Shown here one piece after another: positions 1 through 15,100 of a stretch of 64,000 nt of DNA. The translations under genes and the position numbers were made by a program. How positions within the stretch are numbered: position 1 is the first letter of the stretch; each line of letters opens with the position of its first letter. This stretch comes from Methanobrevibacter sp. (GTDB lineage Archaea > Methanobacteriota > Methanobacteria > Methanobacteriales > Methanobacteriaceae): NCBI RefSeq assembly GCF_017940815.1, contig NZ_JAGAXX010000028.1, positions 17,314 to 81,313 on the forward strand, given 5' to 3'. Below the pieces are notes generated by a model. It ran no database searches. It saw only the letters and a list, made by a program, of their open reading frames with translations, and had not been told where the DNA came from.

Positions 1-83
1 TCTTTAAAATCGCCTTATTTTTCTATTAAACTGTACACATTTTTGAAAAAATTTTGAATAAAATATTTACATTACTAACAATA

Positions 84-91
84 TTTATATA
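84..91 (+). promoter_or_regulatory. TATA box of the giant adhesin gene
   Basis: TTTATATA in an AT-rich stretch. A start site about 26 bases from the box centre would fall near 114. That leaves a leader of roughly 30 bases to the ATG at 145, or about 75 bases to the ATG at 190. Inferred from archaeal promoter geometry only. Confidence 0.5.
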
Positions 92-189
92 CTTTCATAA
101 AAATAAATAAAAATGCTCTAAATAATTCCATAAGTAATGGAAAAATGAGTAAAGTTTATAACTTAATAAAAATCGATTTGGCGATTTAT

Positions 190-3100
190 ATGCGAATAAA
201 AACTGAAATTTTACTAATAATTGCCATAATATTCGTGGCAATGATTGGAGGTGTGTCAGCTGCTGACGACAATCAAACCAGTGACGTTGTAAGCGTTGCG
301 GATGATAGTCCAACAGTTGATACCAAGACAAACGATACTGTCGGCGTTACGACAGTGAAAGATGAATCTTCGATAGAAGAAGAGGATTCTGTAATTGAAG
401 AAGAAACGATAGCTGAAACGGAAAATGATAAGGGTTCTGTTTTGGCTGCAAGTTCAAAAGATGATGATGTGTTAGGTGTTCCTGCAGATCAGGAAGTTTT
501 AGGTGCTACACTTAAGGATTTACAAACTTTAATTAATGGAAATGGTAACACTAAAACATTAACTCAAGATTATGTTGTGGGTACTAACACTGCAGATTAT
601 CAAAGGGTAACAATAAACAAAAATTTACAAATTAACGGTAATGGGCATCGCATTGATGCAAATGGTCGTGGAGCTATTTTCTACATTACTGGAAATAGGC
701 AGATTATATTTAATAATTTGATAATTGCTAATGCTGGTACTGGTCAGAATGATGGTGGAGCAATATACTGTACAGGTACATGTACCATGACATTTACTAA
801 CTGTCAATTTATTAACAACAGGCGTAATGGTAATGGTGGAGTATTGTATTCTGATTATGGAGGTACTTTTTCTTTCACAGATTGTACTTTCATTGGCAAC
901 TCTGCAACCGGTAATGGTGGAGCAATACATGAGGATTATACTGGTTCATATACATTTACACGATGTACTTTTGATGGAAATGTAGCATCAAGAGGGTCCG
1001 CTTTTGATTCAAGTTCATCATATTATACTAATTCATTTACAATGAATGACTGTAAAGTTTATAATAATGCCGCTAGCTCTCAAGCAGCACTCTACTTAGT
1101 TGCAAATACAGTCAGAATTATTGATACAGATTTTGAAAACAATACCGGATACAGTGATGGTGGAGCTATTCATGTTCAAGCAGCTAATAATCCATTATAT
1201 GTTACTGGATGTACTTTTACTAACAACCAGGCAACAAGTACCGCTGAAGATAGTGAAGGTAGAGGTGGAGCCCTTAGGATTAGTTCAGTTTCCACTCTTA
1301 ACTTAGATGATTGTACATTTAATGGAAATAGTGCAATGTATGGTGGAGCATTATATGCTCCATATGTAGCAAGCGAATCATCCAGGATTACCAATTGTAA
1401 TTTTAATAATAATGTAGGATCTTCAAATGGTGGAGCTATATATTGGAATGCAAATGGAACTACTTTCTATAATAACAAATTCAATGGAAACAAAGCTGAT
1501 AACGGTGCAGGTTTATTTTTAGCTTATGCTGTTCACAATACTGTAATTGATGATTGTACATTCAATGACAATCAAGCAATGAATGAAGGTGGAGCAATCA
1601 TGGGAATCTATAATGAGAACAATGTTCAAGTAACTGATTCCTATTTCAATAGAAATGTTGCAATCAATGGTGGTGCAATCGCCCTTGGTCAAAACTCAAA
1701 TGATTTCACTTTAGACAACTGTCAATTCAACGGTAACCATGCATCAGGATATGGTGGTTGTGTTTACTTTGAAAGTGATGGTGAACATATAGACATCACT
1801 AACTCTCACTTTGATGATAACTTCGCTTCATCAGGGGGTGCAATTCACTTGTTCTCATCACTCATGGATGACTCTTATAAGGATGTTAATGTTATTAAAT
1901 GTACTTTCCATGACAACAACTGTACTTCCCCTGACGCTCGTTATGGTGGTAGTGCAATAGGTCTTAACTGGGCTAATGATGTAACAATTAGCCAATGTAC
2001 TTTTGACTTGAACCATGCAAGTTCCAACGGTGCGGTCATGGTGGATTACTGTTATGATGTAAATGTGGACAACTGTGACTTTATAAACAACTATGCTGGA
2101 AGGTTTGGTGGAGCATTCTATGCTTACCATGCTGTTGGTGATGCTGATGTAACATTTACAAAATGTACTTTTGACAACAACACTGCTGCAAGATCAGGTG
2201 GTGCTATTTCAACAACACTTTTCAGTGTAAACTATGAGAACTTAGGAAACGTGTACAAAAATTGGCAAATCACTGACTGTGACTTCACAAACAACAAAGG
2301 TGTTTTATCCGCTGGTGCATTATACCTCCCATGGACAACAGGTCTTGTAATCAACAACATTCCATTTGACAATAACACTGCAGGTTCATACGGTGCAATG
2401 TACTGGAGTGGTGACTCATTGAACATTCATGATGTCAACTTCACAAACAATGATGCTAAAGAAGGTGACTGTGGTGCATTATACATTGGTGTAGGAACAG
2501 GCACTGCAGGTGCACATACTGTAATAAATAATGTATTATTTGAAAACAACACTGCTTACAGCAATGGTGGAGCATTGTCTGGTGCAGCTTCAAACGTGGA
2601 CATTACAAATGACAAATTCAAAAACAACTCCGCTTGGTATGGTGGTGCAATCTACTGGAACGGTGGAGCTAATGTAAACATTGACAAGAACGAATTCATA
2701 GCAAACAGTGCTAACAGCGCAGGTGCTGTTGACATCTACGGAACCAAGAACACAAACATTCACAATTCAGTGTTCGTAAACAACACAGCTACAAATCAGG
2801 CAGGTGCTGTATGGTTCAACAGTGAAGGCGGAAGCATCTACTCATGTGACTTCACAAACAACAAGGCAGGCTCAAACGCTGGAGCAATCATATTGGATTC
2901 AACCAGTCAAACAATCAGGGACTGTAAATTCGACAAGAACGTTGCCGGAGGAAAAGGTGGTGCAGTATATGACACCGGTTCCGGTGCGGACAACAGTATT
3001 TTCATTCGTGACTCAACATTCACAGAAAACGAGGCTTACGATGGTGCTGGAGTATATATTACTGACGGAAGGGTTACTCAAATATACAATGGTACATTCA

Positions 3101-6100
3101 TTGACAACATCGCTTCACACAACGGTGGTGGAGCATATGTAATGGTTGACTCAATCCCTTATGTTGACTATGACTTATTCAAACACACTGGTATCTATGA
3201 GGAATCAACCGAAAGAATCAACTGGAACGTAGGAAGCAGAAACGTAATCTACTCCTCACTATTTGAGAACAACAACATCGACTACTACATGAACGTGTCA
3301 GCTGTCGTATCAGGTCTTACTGCAGTTATCACTGTAACTGTACCTGTTGACGCAAACAAGTCAAAAGGTGGTAAAGTTGTATTTGACATCACATACACCA
3401 ACCAGACCGGTTCCTACAAGACCCAATACGTATTGGACAACTTCGATGACAATCCTGGAACAATCACTTTGAACCTTCCAAGTTCAGAGGTTGGTCACTA
3501 TGATGTTATTGTACAATTCTCAGAACAGACTTACTTAATGAAACAGTTCAATGTATCCTATAACGTAACTGACCCAAGAGGGGACTTTGAAATCTTACAA
3601 GGTTTAATTAATGACGCAATCGCCAACCATTTCGCTGAATTAGATTTAACTAGAAGTTACACTTTCACTCCAGGTAATGAAACAAATCCTTTGGATTTCA
3701 ACGTATATGACATTGAAATTAACGCTCCGTTAATAATCAACGGTCATGGATGGACAATCAACGCATTAGGATACTGCAGAATCTTTGCCGTTAACGGCGC
3801 TAATGTGGTATTAAATGATCTCAAGATAATAAACGGTGCTAACGCAACCGACGGTGGTGCAATCTACTGGGCTGGAAGCAACGGTACTGTCAGACACACT
3901 GAATTTACAAACAACACTGCAACCCATGACGGTGGTGCAATCTACTTCGCACCAACAGCTGCGGATTCACAAGTGCTCAACTGTACATTCGAGGACAACA
4001 CAGCAGGCGAAGACGGTGGAGCTATCGACTGGAACGCAACAAGAGGTGTTCTCAACGATTCCGAATTTATAAACAATGCTGCTGGCAGTTACGGTGGAGC
4101 ATTATGCCGTGAAGTCAACGCTGATGGAGGATATGGTAACAACAACGTGTTCATCAACAACACTGCTGGTGAGGTCGGTGGTGCAATCGCTTGGATGAAA
4201 TCCGAAAGTATCACAATCAACAATTACGACTTCATCAACAACACTGCAGGATACAGCGGTGGAGCAATCTACGTAGGTGAAGGCAGTGGAAACTGTGTAG
4301 TGAAAAACTCATACTTCGAGGCAAATGAGGTTACCGGAGAACCTGGTCACGGTGGAGCTATCGAATGGTATTCAAAAGAGGGTACAATCGACAACTCCGA
4401 ATTCGTAAACAACAAGGCATATAAAGGTGGTGCAGTATTTGTAGGTCAGGTTGCTGGTGACATCAACATCACAAACTCTGTATTTACAAACAACACCGCA
4501 TTGACTCATGGTGGGGCAATTGACGCAAACGCATCCTCTGTAATAATGGAACACTCAGAGTTCTACAACAACACTGCAGAATACGGTGGAGCATTATATG
4601 TTGGAGGTGCAGGTGAACACAACTCCGTAGGATATTGTCTTTTCATCGGAAACAACGCAACCGAAAACGGTGGTGCAATCGACTGGGCTGCATCCAACGG
4701 TAATGTTTTAGAATCCACATTCGAGTACAACCACGCTAAAAACGGTGGTGCAGTATTCGTAGGTGGTTTGGCTGAAGAGGGAAGCGTAATCAACTCAACA
4801 TTCAACCACAACTCAGCAGATGAAAAAGGTGGTGCTGTTTGCTGGAACGCAACAATCGGTAGATTAACAGGTTCAACATTCTTCAACAACTCTGCTCAAT
4901 TAGGTGGTGCAACCTATAGGGGTGCAAACTCAACCGGTGGATTTGGATACGACAACGATTATATTTCAAACCATGCTGAATTGGACGGTGGTGCAATCTA
5001 CTGGAACGGTGCCGGTGGTAACATTACCTACTCCGAGTTCCACAACAACACTGCAGGCAGAAACGGTGGTGCAGTATATGTAGGTGCTGTCGGAGCAACC
5101 GCATACATTACCGATGCATTATTTGTTAACAACGATGCAGGAGGCAACGGTGGTGCTGTTGACTGGGCTGCATCCAACGGACACATATTAAGATCCACTT
5201 TTGAGTACAACGACGCTGTAAACGGTGGTGCAGTATTCATCGGTGGTTCAGCAGAAGGTGGAAGTGTAATCAACTCAACTTTCAATCACAACACTGCAAA
5301 AGAAAAAGGTGGAGCTATTGACTGGAACTCTACAATTGGTAGATTGTCAGGTTCAACATTCTTCAACAACTCTGCTCAATTAGGTGGTGCAACCTACAGA
5401 GGTGCAAACTCAACCGGTGGATTCGGATACGACAACGTTTATATTTCCAACAAGGCTGAGTTAGACGGTGGTGCTATCTACTGGAACGGTGCTGGTGGTA
5501 ACATTACCGACTCCGAGTTCCACGACAACATTGCTGGTAGAAACGGTGGTGGTGTTTATGTTGGTGCTGTCGGTGCAACCGCTTACATTACCGATGCATT
5601 ATTTGACAACAACACAGCCGGTGAAAACGGTGGTGCTGTTGACTGGGCTGCATCCAACGGACACATATTAAGATCAACATTCGAGTACAACAATGCTAAC
5701 AATGGTGGTGCTGTATACGTCGGAGGTTCAGCTGACAGTGGAAGTGTAATTAACTCAACATTCAATTACAACCATGCTGAAGAGAACGGTGGTGCAATCG
5801 ACTGGAATGCCGCTGGTGGAAACATAACCAATTCACAATTCACAGAAAACACTGCTGGAAACGGTGGTGCAGTATACGTAGGTGCAGAAGGTGCAACCAC
5901 ATACATTACCGATGCAAAATTCGAAAGAAACAAAGCTGACTTAAACGGTGGTGCTGTTGACTGGGCTGCATCCAACGGACACATATTGACATCAGAGTTC
6001 AACTACAATGAAGCTGTAAACAACGGTGGTGCTGTATTCATTGGTGGTTCTTCAGGAAACGGTACAATCATCAACTCCACATTCAACTACAACCATGCTG

Positions 6101-9100
6101 GAGAAAACGGTGGAGCTATTGACTGGAACTCAACTATTGGTAAATTAATCGGTTCAAACTTCACATTCAACTCCGCAAAATACGGTGGTGCAACATTCAG
6201 AGGTGCTAACGCAACCGGTGGTTACGGATACAACAACAGATACATTTCAAACTACGCTGAAATCAACGGTGGTGCTATTGACTGGAATGCAACTGGTGGA
6301 AACATTACACATTCCTACTTCTACAACAACACTGCTGGTGAAAACGGTGGAGCATTGTTCGTAGGAACTCACGGAGCTACCGCTTACATTACAGATGCTC
6401 AATTTGAAAGCAACAAGGCAGGAAACCGTGGTGGAGCTATTGATATCTACGCATCAAACACACACATAATCAATTCAAACTTCACAACCAACAAAGCAGA
6501 CTACGGTGGTGCTGTATTTGCAGGACACAACGCTGAAGTGAGTGAAATAACCAATTCAACATTCATAAGCAACACTGCAACATACAACGGTGGTGCTGTT
6601 GACTGGAACGCTTCATCAGGTAAAATTACAGACTCCAATTTCGAGCAGAACACTGCTGACTATGGTGGTGCTGTGTTTGTAGGAGCAAGTACCAACGATG
6701 GATATGTGAAAGGATCCAACTTCACATACAACGTTGCAAAGACTCGTGGTGGAGCTATCGACTGGAACGCTTCAAACGGACATGTGAACGATTCAATATT
6801 TGTAGGAAACCAAGCTGTTGACGGTGGTGCAATCTATGTAGGTTCAGGCGCTTCAAACGGACACGTATACAACTCAACATTCATCTCAAACAGAGCTGAT
6901 GACAAGAAAGGTAAAGGTGGAGCAATACTCTTCCACACCGTGGACCAAGTCTACGTTGGCATGTCCAACTTCACAGACAACACAGCTGACCATGCAGGAG
7001 CAATCTACATTGATGAATGTAACAGTGCAGTGATAGAGACTTCGGACTTCACAGCCAACTCCGCTAACAATGACGGTGCAATCCACTGGCAAGGTAAAAA
7101 CGGAACATTAAGAGACTCAACATTCACAGAAAACTCCGCTACCCAAGATGCTGGTGCAATCGGATGGAAAGGTGTTGAAAGTGACATCTATAATGTGACA
7201 TTCTCCAAAAACACTGCTGGCGGAAAAGGTGGTGCAGTCTACTGGGTAAATGTGACTGATGATAACATATACAATGTGACATTCACCGAAAACCAGGCAT
7301 TTAAAGGTGGTGCAGTATACTGGGATTCCGGAAACGGTACAATATATAATGCAACATTCAAATCCAACGTAGCGTTCGAGGAAGGTGGAGCAGTTTACAT
7401 CAATGGCCTTTCAGGAAACGCTTTGACAAATGCAACATTCACATCAAACAGGGCTACCGGATACTTCAACCCAGAAGGAATTGAATACGGTGACGGTGGT
7501 GCATTATACATTACCGATTCCGACAACATGGAATTGAACGACTTGAAATTCGACAAGAACGCTGCTGCATTGAGCGGTGGTGCAATCTATGTTAACAACA
7601 CTGACGATTCAGAGTTATACGGATTGACATTCAACGACAACAGTGCAAACAAGGTTGGAGGAACAATCTACTGGACTTCATCAAGCAATGATACAATCCA
7701 TGACATATCCATCAATAAGAGTACCGCTCACGATGAAGGAGGAGCAATCTACCTTACCGATATGGAAGCTACCTTGGAAGACATTAAAATTGATCAGTCC
7801 ACTGCAAGCTATGCTTCAGCAGGAGCGATTTATGCAAACGGTAACATTACAATAAACAATGCTACATTGACCAACTTCAAGTCATTGAATGATGTCGCAT
7901 CAGCAATACTCTTTGATGGAGGAAACTCAACTATTGCAAACTCCACATTGACAGGAAACAATGCAATTGTTATCAATGAGGACACTACAGTTCATGTGAT
8001 TAAAAACACAATCAACGACAACCCGGCTGATGGATACGCAGTCTTGAACGGAGGTACATTATACCTTGAGAAAAACGATTTCGATGATGTAATCATCAAT
8101 GCAGGTGTAATCAAGACCCAAACCTACACTGTCGTTTTAGGAAATAAAACTGTAAATGTGACTAAAGGTGATGTTGTAACCTTGAATGCAACAATCGTGG
8201 ATGACACTAAGAACAACGACATCGTTGTAGTCGAGTCATTCTACTTCCATGATCTTACAACCGGTGCAACTATACCTTCAACATACACTGGCAGGGCAAA
8301 CTATGGAACATATGTGGCTGAGGAACAAGGAAAATATATTATTTCCTCAGAGGATGTAGGATTGACAAACAACACAATCCTCACTGGTACATTAGTCGTT
8401 AAGGCATCTAACAATATTGAGTTCAACATTACTAAAATCAATGAAGGGGAAAACGTAACAATCAAGGTAGAATTATTGCCACCTGACAACAACTTCCCAT
8501 ACCAAGGAAACATCTCATTGACTGTTGACGGCAAACCGTACAATGTTGAAATCATAAACGGAACAGGTACATTAACATTGACCAACCTCTCCGCAGGAAC
8601 CTACAAGGTAACTGCAGCATATGTAGGTGACGAGTTCCACAACAATGCAACAAATACTACATACTTCATTGTGAACTTGCGTGAGACCCTAATCAACATT
8701 ACAGTTAATAATATATTATATGGTCAAAACGCAACTGCGGTTGTAACCACAAACGCAAACGGAACCGTAAGAATATTGATCAACGGTAACAGGGTAGTTG
8801 AAATCATAAACGGAACTGCTACATTGAATATCACTGGCCTTGCTCCAGGTAAATATTCAGCTACTGTAATATACCCTGGAAACGACTATTTCAAAATGAA
8901 CTATAATGAAACAAGCTTTGAAGTGTACAAGAACAATGCTGTAATCGATTCAATCGAATTTGCAAGGGTTGTTCCTGTAGGTACTGAAAACACAATCACT
9001 GTGACCATGGGCAATGTGACAAGCGGAACCATTACAATTGAAGTGAATGGAGTCAACTACACTGCCCCAATCGTGAATAAGGTTGCCAAATTGAATGTGA

Positions 9101-12100
9101 CCTTGCCTGTAGGCAAAGATTATGCAGTAAACGCATACTTCCTAGGTGACAATTACTTCAACGCAACCAACAAGACCGGTGGAACATTCGAAGTGACTGA
9201 CAAAAACGTTACTGTAATCAACATCAGCTCAATCAATGTGATTGAAGTCGACGGCAGATTGGTAATCAACTTCACAACCAACACAACTGCCCCATTGAAT
9301 GTAACAATCAATGGAAAACCAGTGACTGTCGTTGATAATTCAGTTGTTGCAGACACAAGTGCTGTTGGAACTTACATGCTTGTGGTAACATCTCCTGAAA
9401 ACGCATATTACTCTTCAGGTTACAATTCCACAATGTACACAGTAATCAAGCACAACTCAACTGTAAACATAACTGTCGATCCAGTGCATTACGTTGGAGA
9501 TGCATTCACAATAATCATTGGCAACAACACCAATGTTACCGTAACAATCAACGGTAGACCTTATGCTGTTGGCGCTGACGGTAAAGTGGTCATCGACACT
9601 ACCAAATTGGCAGCTGGAGACTACATTGTAAGTGCAGTAATCGCTGAAAATGATAAATACTATGGTAACAGCACTGAAGCCACATTCGACATTATCAAAT
9701 ACAATGCTACAATCGACTCTGTGGTTGTTACTCCTACTGTTGAAGTCGGACAAAACCTCACAGTTACTGTAACAATGGGCAATGTGACTTCCGGAAATGT
9801 TTTAATGGAATTATACGGTAACAACTACACTGTACCGATTGTAAACAGTGTCGCTACTATTAATGTAACCGCTACTAAAATCGGTAACGACTTCGGTGTG
9901 ACTGCATACTTCCTTGGAGACGACAAATACAACGCTACCAGCAAGGCTGGAAACACATTCAACGTAACCGGTAAATACCCAACTGTTATTATAATCAATG
10001 TTACTAGCGTAGTTGAAGTTGATGACTTGTTAATAGTCAACATCACAACAAACACTACTGCTCCATTGATCGTTGAAGTGAACGGAAACCCAGTAACAGT
10101 GAACAGCACAGGTCAATTCATTGCAGACACAAGCGTTGCAGGAACATACACTATAACAGCAAGAACCGATGAAGGTGATTTATACTACGGTGGATTCAAC
10201 TCCACAACATTCAACGTAATCAAGCACAACTCAACTGTCAATGTGACTGTTGACCCAGTGCACTTTGTTGAAGACGTATTCACAATCAACGTAACCAACA
10301 ACACTGCTGTTGTCGTAACAATCAACGGTAATGTCTACGATGTCAAAGCTGATGGAACAGTTAACATTGATACAACCAAATTGGCTGCTGGAGAATACAT
10401 TGTAACAGCAACAATCGCTGAAAATGATAAATATTATGGTAACAGTTCAACTGCAAAATTCAATGTTGTAAAATACAATGCTGAAATTATCTCAGTCGTT
10501 GCAAGTCCTTCAATTGCTCCTCACGGTCAAAACACTACCTTAACAGTAACAATGGGTAATGTGACTGATGGAATGATCACTATTGAAGTGAACGGTACAA
10601 ATTACACCGCTCCAATAGTCTCAGGTGTAGCTACCTTGAACATAAGCTTGCCAATCGGCAAATACGCTAACGTAACTGCATACTTCCTTGGAGACTACAA
10701 GTACAATGCAACAAACAAGACTGGAAACGCATTTGAAGTTACCGACAAGAACATTACTGTAATCACAATTGATGTTGAAAGCGTTGTTGTGGTTGACGAT
10801 GAAGTGATTGTAACATTAAATACAAACACTACAGCTCCATTGAATGTGACTGTTAACGGTAAGCCAGTAACTTTAGTGGACAATAAGTTCACTGCTGACA
10901 CTTCCGCTGCTGGAACATACACTATTGTTGCCAGAGCTGATGAAAATGAGTTCTACACAAGTGGATTCAATTCAACAACATTCACTGTAATCAAGTACAA
11001 CTCTACTGTTGACATTGCTGTTGACCCAGTGCATTATGTGAACGACACTTTCACAATTATTGTAACCAGCAATACCACTGTTAATGTAACCATTAACGGT
11101 AAATCATACACTGTTGGTGCTGACGGTAAAGTTAACATTGACACTGCAGCTTTAGCAGCTGGTGATTATGTAATCAATGCTGTCGTGGCTGAAAATGATA
11201 AATACTATGGAAACTCTTCAAATGCAACATTCACTATAGTGAAATACAATGCTGAAATCGCATCTGTGGTTGCAACCCCTGTTGTTGCTGTAGGCCAAAA
11301 CACTACAATAACTGTGACTATGGCTAATGTGACAAGCGGAACAATCACAATTGAAGTAAACGGCGTAAACTACACAGCAACAATCAATAACAAGATTGCT
11401 GTGTTGAATGTAACCTTGCCTGTGGGCAAAGACTATCCTGTAACTGCATACTTCCTAGGTGATTACAAGTACAATGCAACCAGCAAAGCAGGAAACACAT
11501 TTGAAGTAACCGACAAGAACGTTACAATAATAACTATTGATGTTGAAAGCGTTGTTGTGGTTGACGATGAAGTTATCGTTACAATTACCACAAACACTAC
11601 TGCTCCATTGAACGTGACTGTAAACGGCAAACAAGTAACCTTAAACAGCACTGGACAATTTGTAGCAGACACCAGTGTTGCCGGAAATTACAACATTGTT
11701 GCCAGAGCTGATGAAAACGAGTTCTACTCAAACGGATTCAATTCAACAACATTCACTGTAATCAAAAATAATTCAACAGTCAACATCACTGTTGATTCAG
11801 TGCATTACGTTGAAGATGACTTCACAATCACAATCAGCAACAATACAAATGTAACCGTAACTATCAACGGTAAGACCTATGCAGTCAAAGCTGACGGTAC
11901 AGTTGACATTGACACAACCGCATTAGACGCAGGAGAATACATTGTAATCGCAACTATTGCAGAAAACGATAAGTATTATGGAAACACTTCAACTGCAACA
12001 TTCAACATTGTCAAGTACAATGCTACAATCGAATCAGTTGTTGCAACCCCTACCACTGAAATCGGTCAAAACATTACAATTACCGTAACAATGGGCAATG

Positions 12101-15100
12101 TGACTGACGGAACAGTGCTGGTAGAAGTATACGGACACAATTACACAGTCCCAATAACCTCAGGTGTAGCTAAACTCAATGTTACAGCAACAGTCATTGG
12201 TGACAACTTCCCTGTAACTGCATACTTCTTAGGTGATAACAAGTACAATGCAACCAGCAAAGCTGGAAACACCTTCAATGTAACCGGTAAATACACTACC
12301 GTAATCACAATTGATGTTGAAAGCGTTGTTGTGGTTGATGATGAAGTGATTGTAACAGTAACCACAAACACTACTGCTCCATTGAACGTGACTGTAAACG
12401 GCAAACAAGTAACCTTAAACAGCACAGGACAATTTGTAGCAGACACAAGTGCTGCCGGAACATACACAATCACAGCAAAAACAGAGGAAAGTGAATTCTA
12501 CTATGGTGCAGTCAACTCAACAACATACACTGTAATCAAGCACAACTCTACTGTTGACATTGCTGTGGATCCAGTGCATTATGTGAACGACACTTTCACA
12601 ATCACTGTAACCAGCAATACCACTGTTAATGTAACAATTAACGGTAAAGTCTACACTGTTGGTGCTGACGGTAAGGTTGACATTGATACAGCAACTTTAC
12701 CTGCTGGCGAATACATTGTAAATGCTGTTGTGACTGAAAGCGACAAGTATTATGGTAACTCCTCAACTGCAACATTCAACATTGTAAAATACAATGCTGA
12801 AATCATCTCAGTTGTTGCAGCTCCAACAATCGGTCCTGTAGGTCAAAACACTACTTTCACAGTGACAATGGGCAACGTAACCACTGGAACTGTTAAAATC
12901 GAAGTAAATGGTGTTAACTACACTGTACCAATCGTTGACGGTGTGGCTACATTGAATGTAACAATGCCTCTCGGCAAGTACGATAATGTATCTGCTTACT
13001 TCCTAGGAGATTACAAGTACAATGCAACCAACAAGACCGGAAATGCATTTGAAGTTACCGACAAGAACATTACATTTATCACAATCGATGTAGAAAGCGT
13101 TGTTGTGGTTGACGATGAATTGATTGTAACACTCAATACCAACACTACAGCTCCATTGAACGTGACTGTAAACGGCAAACCAGTAACTCTCGTGGACAAC
13201 AAGTTCACTGCTGACACTTCCGTAGCTGGAACATACACTATTGTTGCAAAAGCAGATGAAAACGAGTTCTACTCAAATGGATTCAATTCAACAACATTCA
13301 CTGTAATCAAGCACAACTCTACTGTTGACATTGCTGTTGACCCAACACACTATGTTGGAGATGACTTCACAATCATTGTGACAAGCAACACTACAGTTAC
13401 AGTTGCTATCAACGGTAAATCATGCACTATTGATGCTGACGGTAAAGTGATTATTAACACTACCGCTCTTGATGCAGGAGAATACATCGTGACCGCAACA
13501 GTCACTGAAAACGACAAGTACTATGGAAACACTACAACAAAAACATTCAACATTGTTAAAGTGGCATCCAAAGTCAATGTGACTGCTGAAAACATCGTAT
13601 ACGGTAACGAATCCGAAATCACAGTTAAAGTTCCAGTCCAACAAACAGGATACGTGACAATAACTGTCAACAACAAGAACTACACTGAAGTGATTACTAA
13701 CGGCGAAGCTAAATTCACAATTCCAAACCTTAACGTTGGAACATACACTGTGAATGTAACATACTTAGGAGACAACACATACAACTCCTCAACAAATACT
13801 ACAAGCTTCAATGTGACAAAAGCTGAATTGACTGCAACCGTTGAAGGTAAAAACATTACAGTAGATGAAAACTCAACATTCATCGTAAATGTTGATCCAA
13901 ACTTCAAAGGAAACGTTTCAATCACTGTCGATGGCGTAACTTATGACGGATCAGTAAAATCCTTAATTGAAATGGACAAACTCACTGCTGGTGATAAGAC
14001 CGCTACCGTAAGGTTCTACGGTGACGACAACTTCAATGAAACAACCATGGATGTCAACTTCAAAGTATCCAAACTCGATACAAACATGAGGGTAATTGAC
14101 AACGGTAATGGAACCGTAATGGTTATTGTTCCTGACAATGCAACAGGTAATGTGACAGTCAAACTCGGTGATAAGACATACAACGCAACTATTGTGAACG
14201 GAACCGCTATTGTGAACATGGATGATGTTCCATCCGGCAAATACAATGTGACCGTAAGCTACCCTGGAGATGACAGGTACAACAATGCTACAGTTAACGC
14301 AAGCATTGAAATCAAACCTAAAGAAACTCCAATAAGCGTCAACGTAACCAACATCAAGGTTGGAGATGTTGAAACAATCATTGTAAGCGTGCCAAGCGAT
14401 GCAACAGGAAACATAACAATTTCAATTGACGGTAAACCATACACAGCAGCTATTGTGAACGGCAATGCAACATTCACAATTTCCGACTTGACTGCCGGAA
14501 ACAAGACAGTTGCAGTTAACTACCTTGGAGACACCAAGTACGGTGCTAACTTCACTTCCGCACAATTCACAGTATCCAAACGTGAATCATACGTGAACGT
14601 GGATGTTGAAGCAACCAACGTAGGAAGCCCAGTAACAATCAGTGTGGAAATCCCTGAAAACGCAACAGGAATTGTCATTGTAAATGTTGACGGAACAAAC
14701 TACACAGTACAAACAGTCAATGGTAAAGGATCCCTTGCAATAACTGGTGTTGGAAACACAACTCACACAGTTAAAGTGACCTATCTCGGTGATGACCAAT
14801 ACTTCAACAGCACAAACAGCACAACATACGGTCTCAAAAAGCTCGCTTCAGAAGTGACAGTTAAAGTTGACAATATCTATGCTGGCGAAACTGCTGTATT
14901 GGAAATTACAGTAACAGATGGTGCAACAGGAAACGTAACCATTAAGATTGGTGACGAGTATCAAGACACAGTTGGTGTAACAAGTGGAAAAATCACTGTA
15001 AACGTTCCAGGATTAACTGCTGGAGACAAGACAGTTGAAGTCACATACAACGGTGACGACAAGTACTTGCCAAGTGAAAACTCCACAACATTTGAAGTGG

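Noticed and set aside
9000..13600. Regular DNA repeats in the adhesin considered as a CRISPR-like array
   Set aside because: The repeats are long, in frame and translate to homologous Ig-like domains; there are no short identical repeats with unique spacers.
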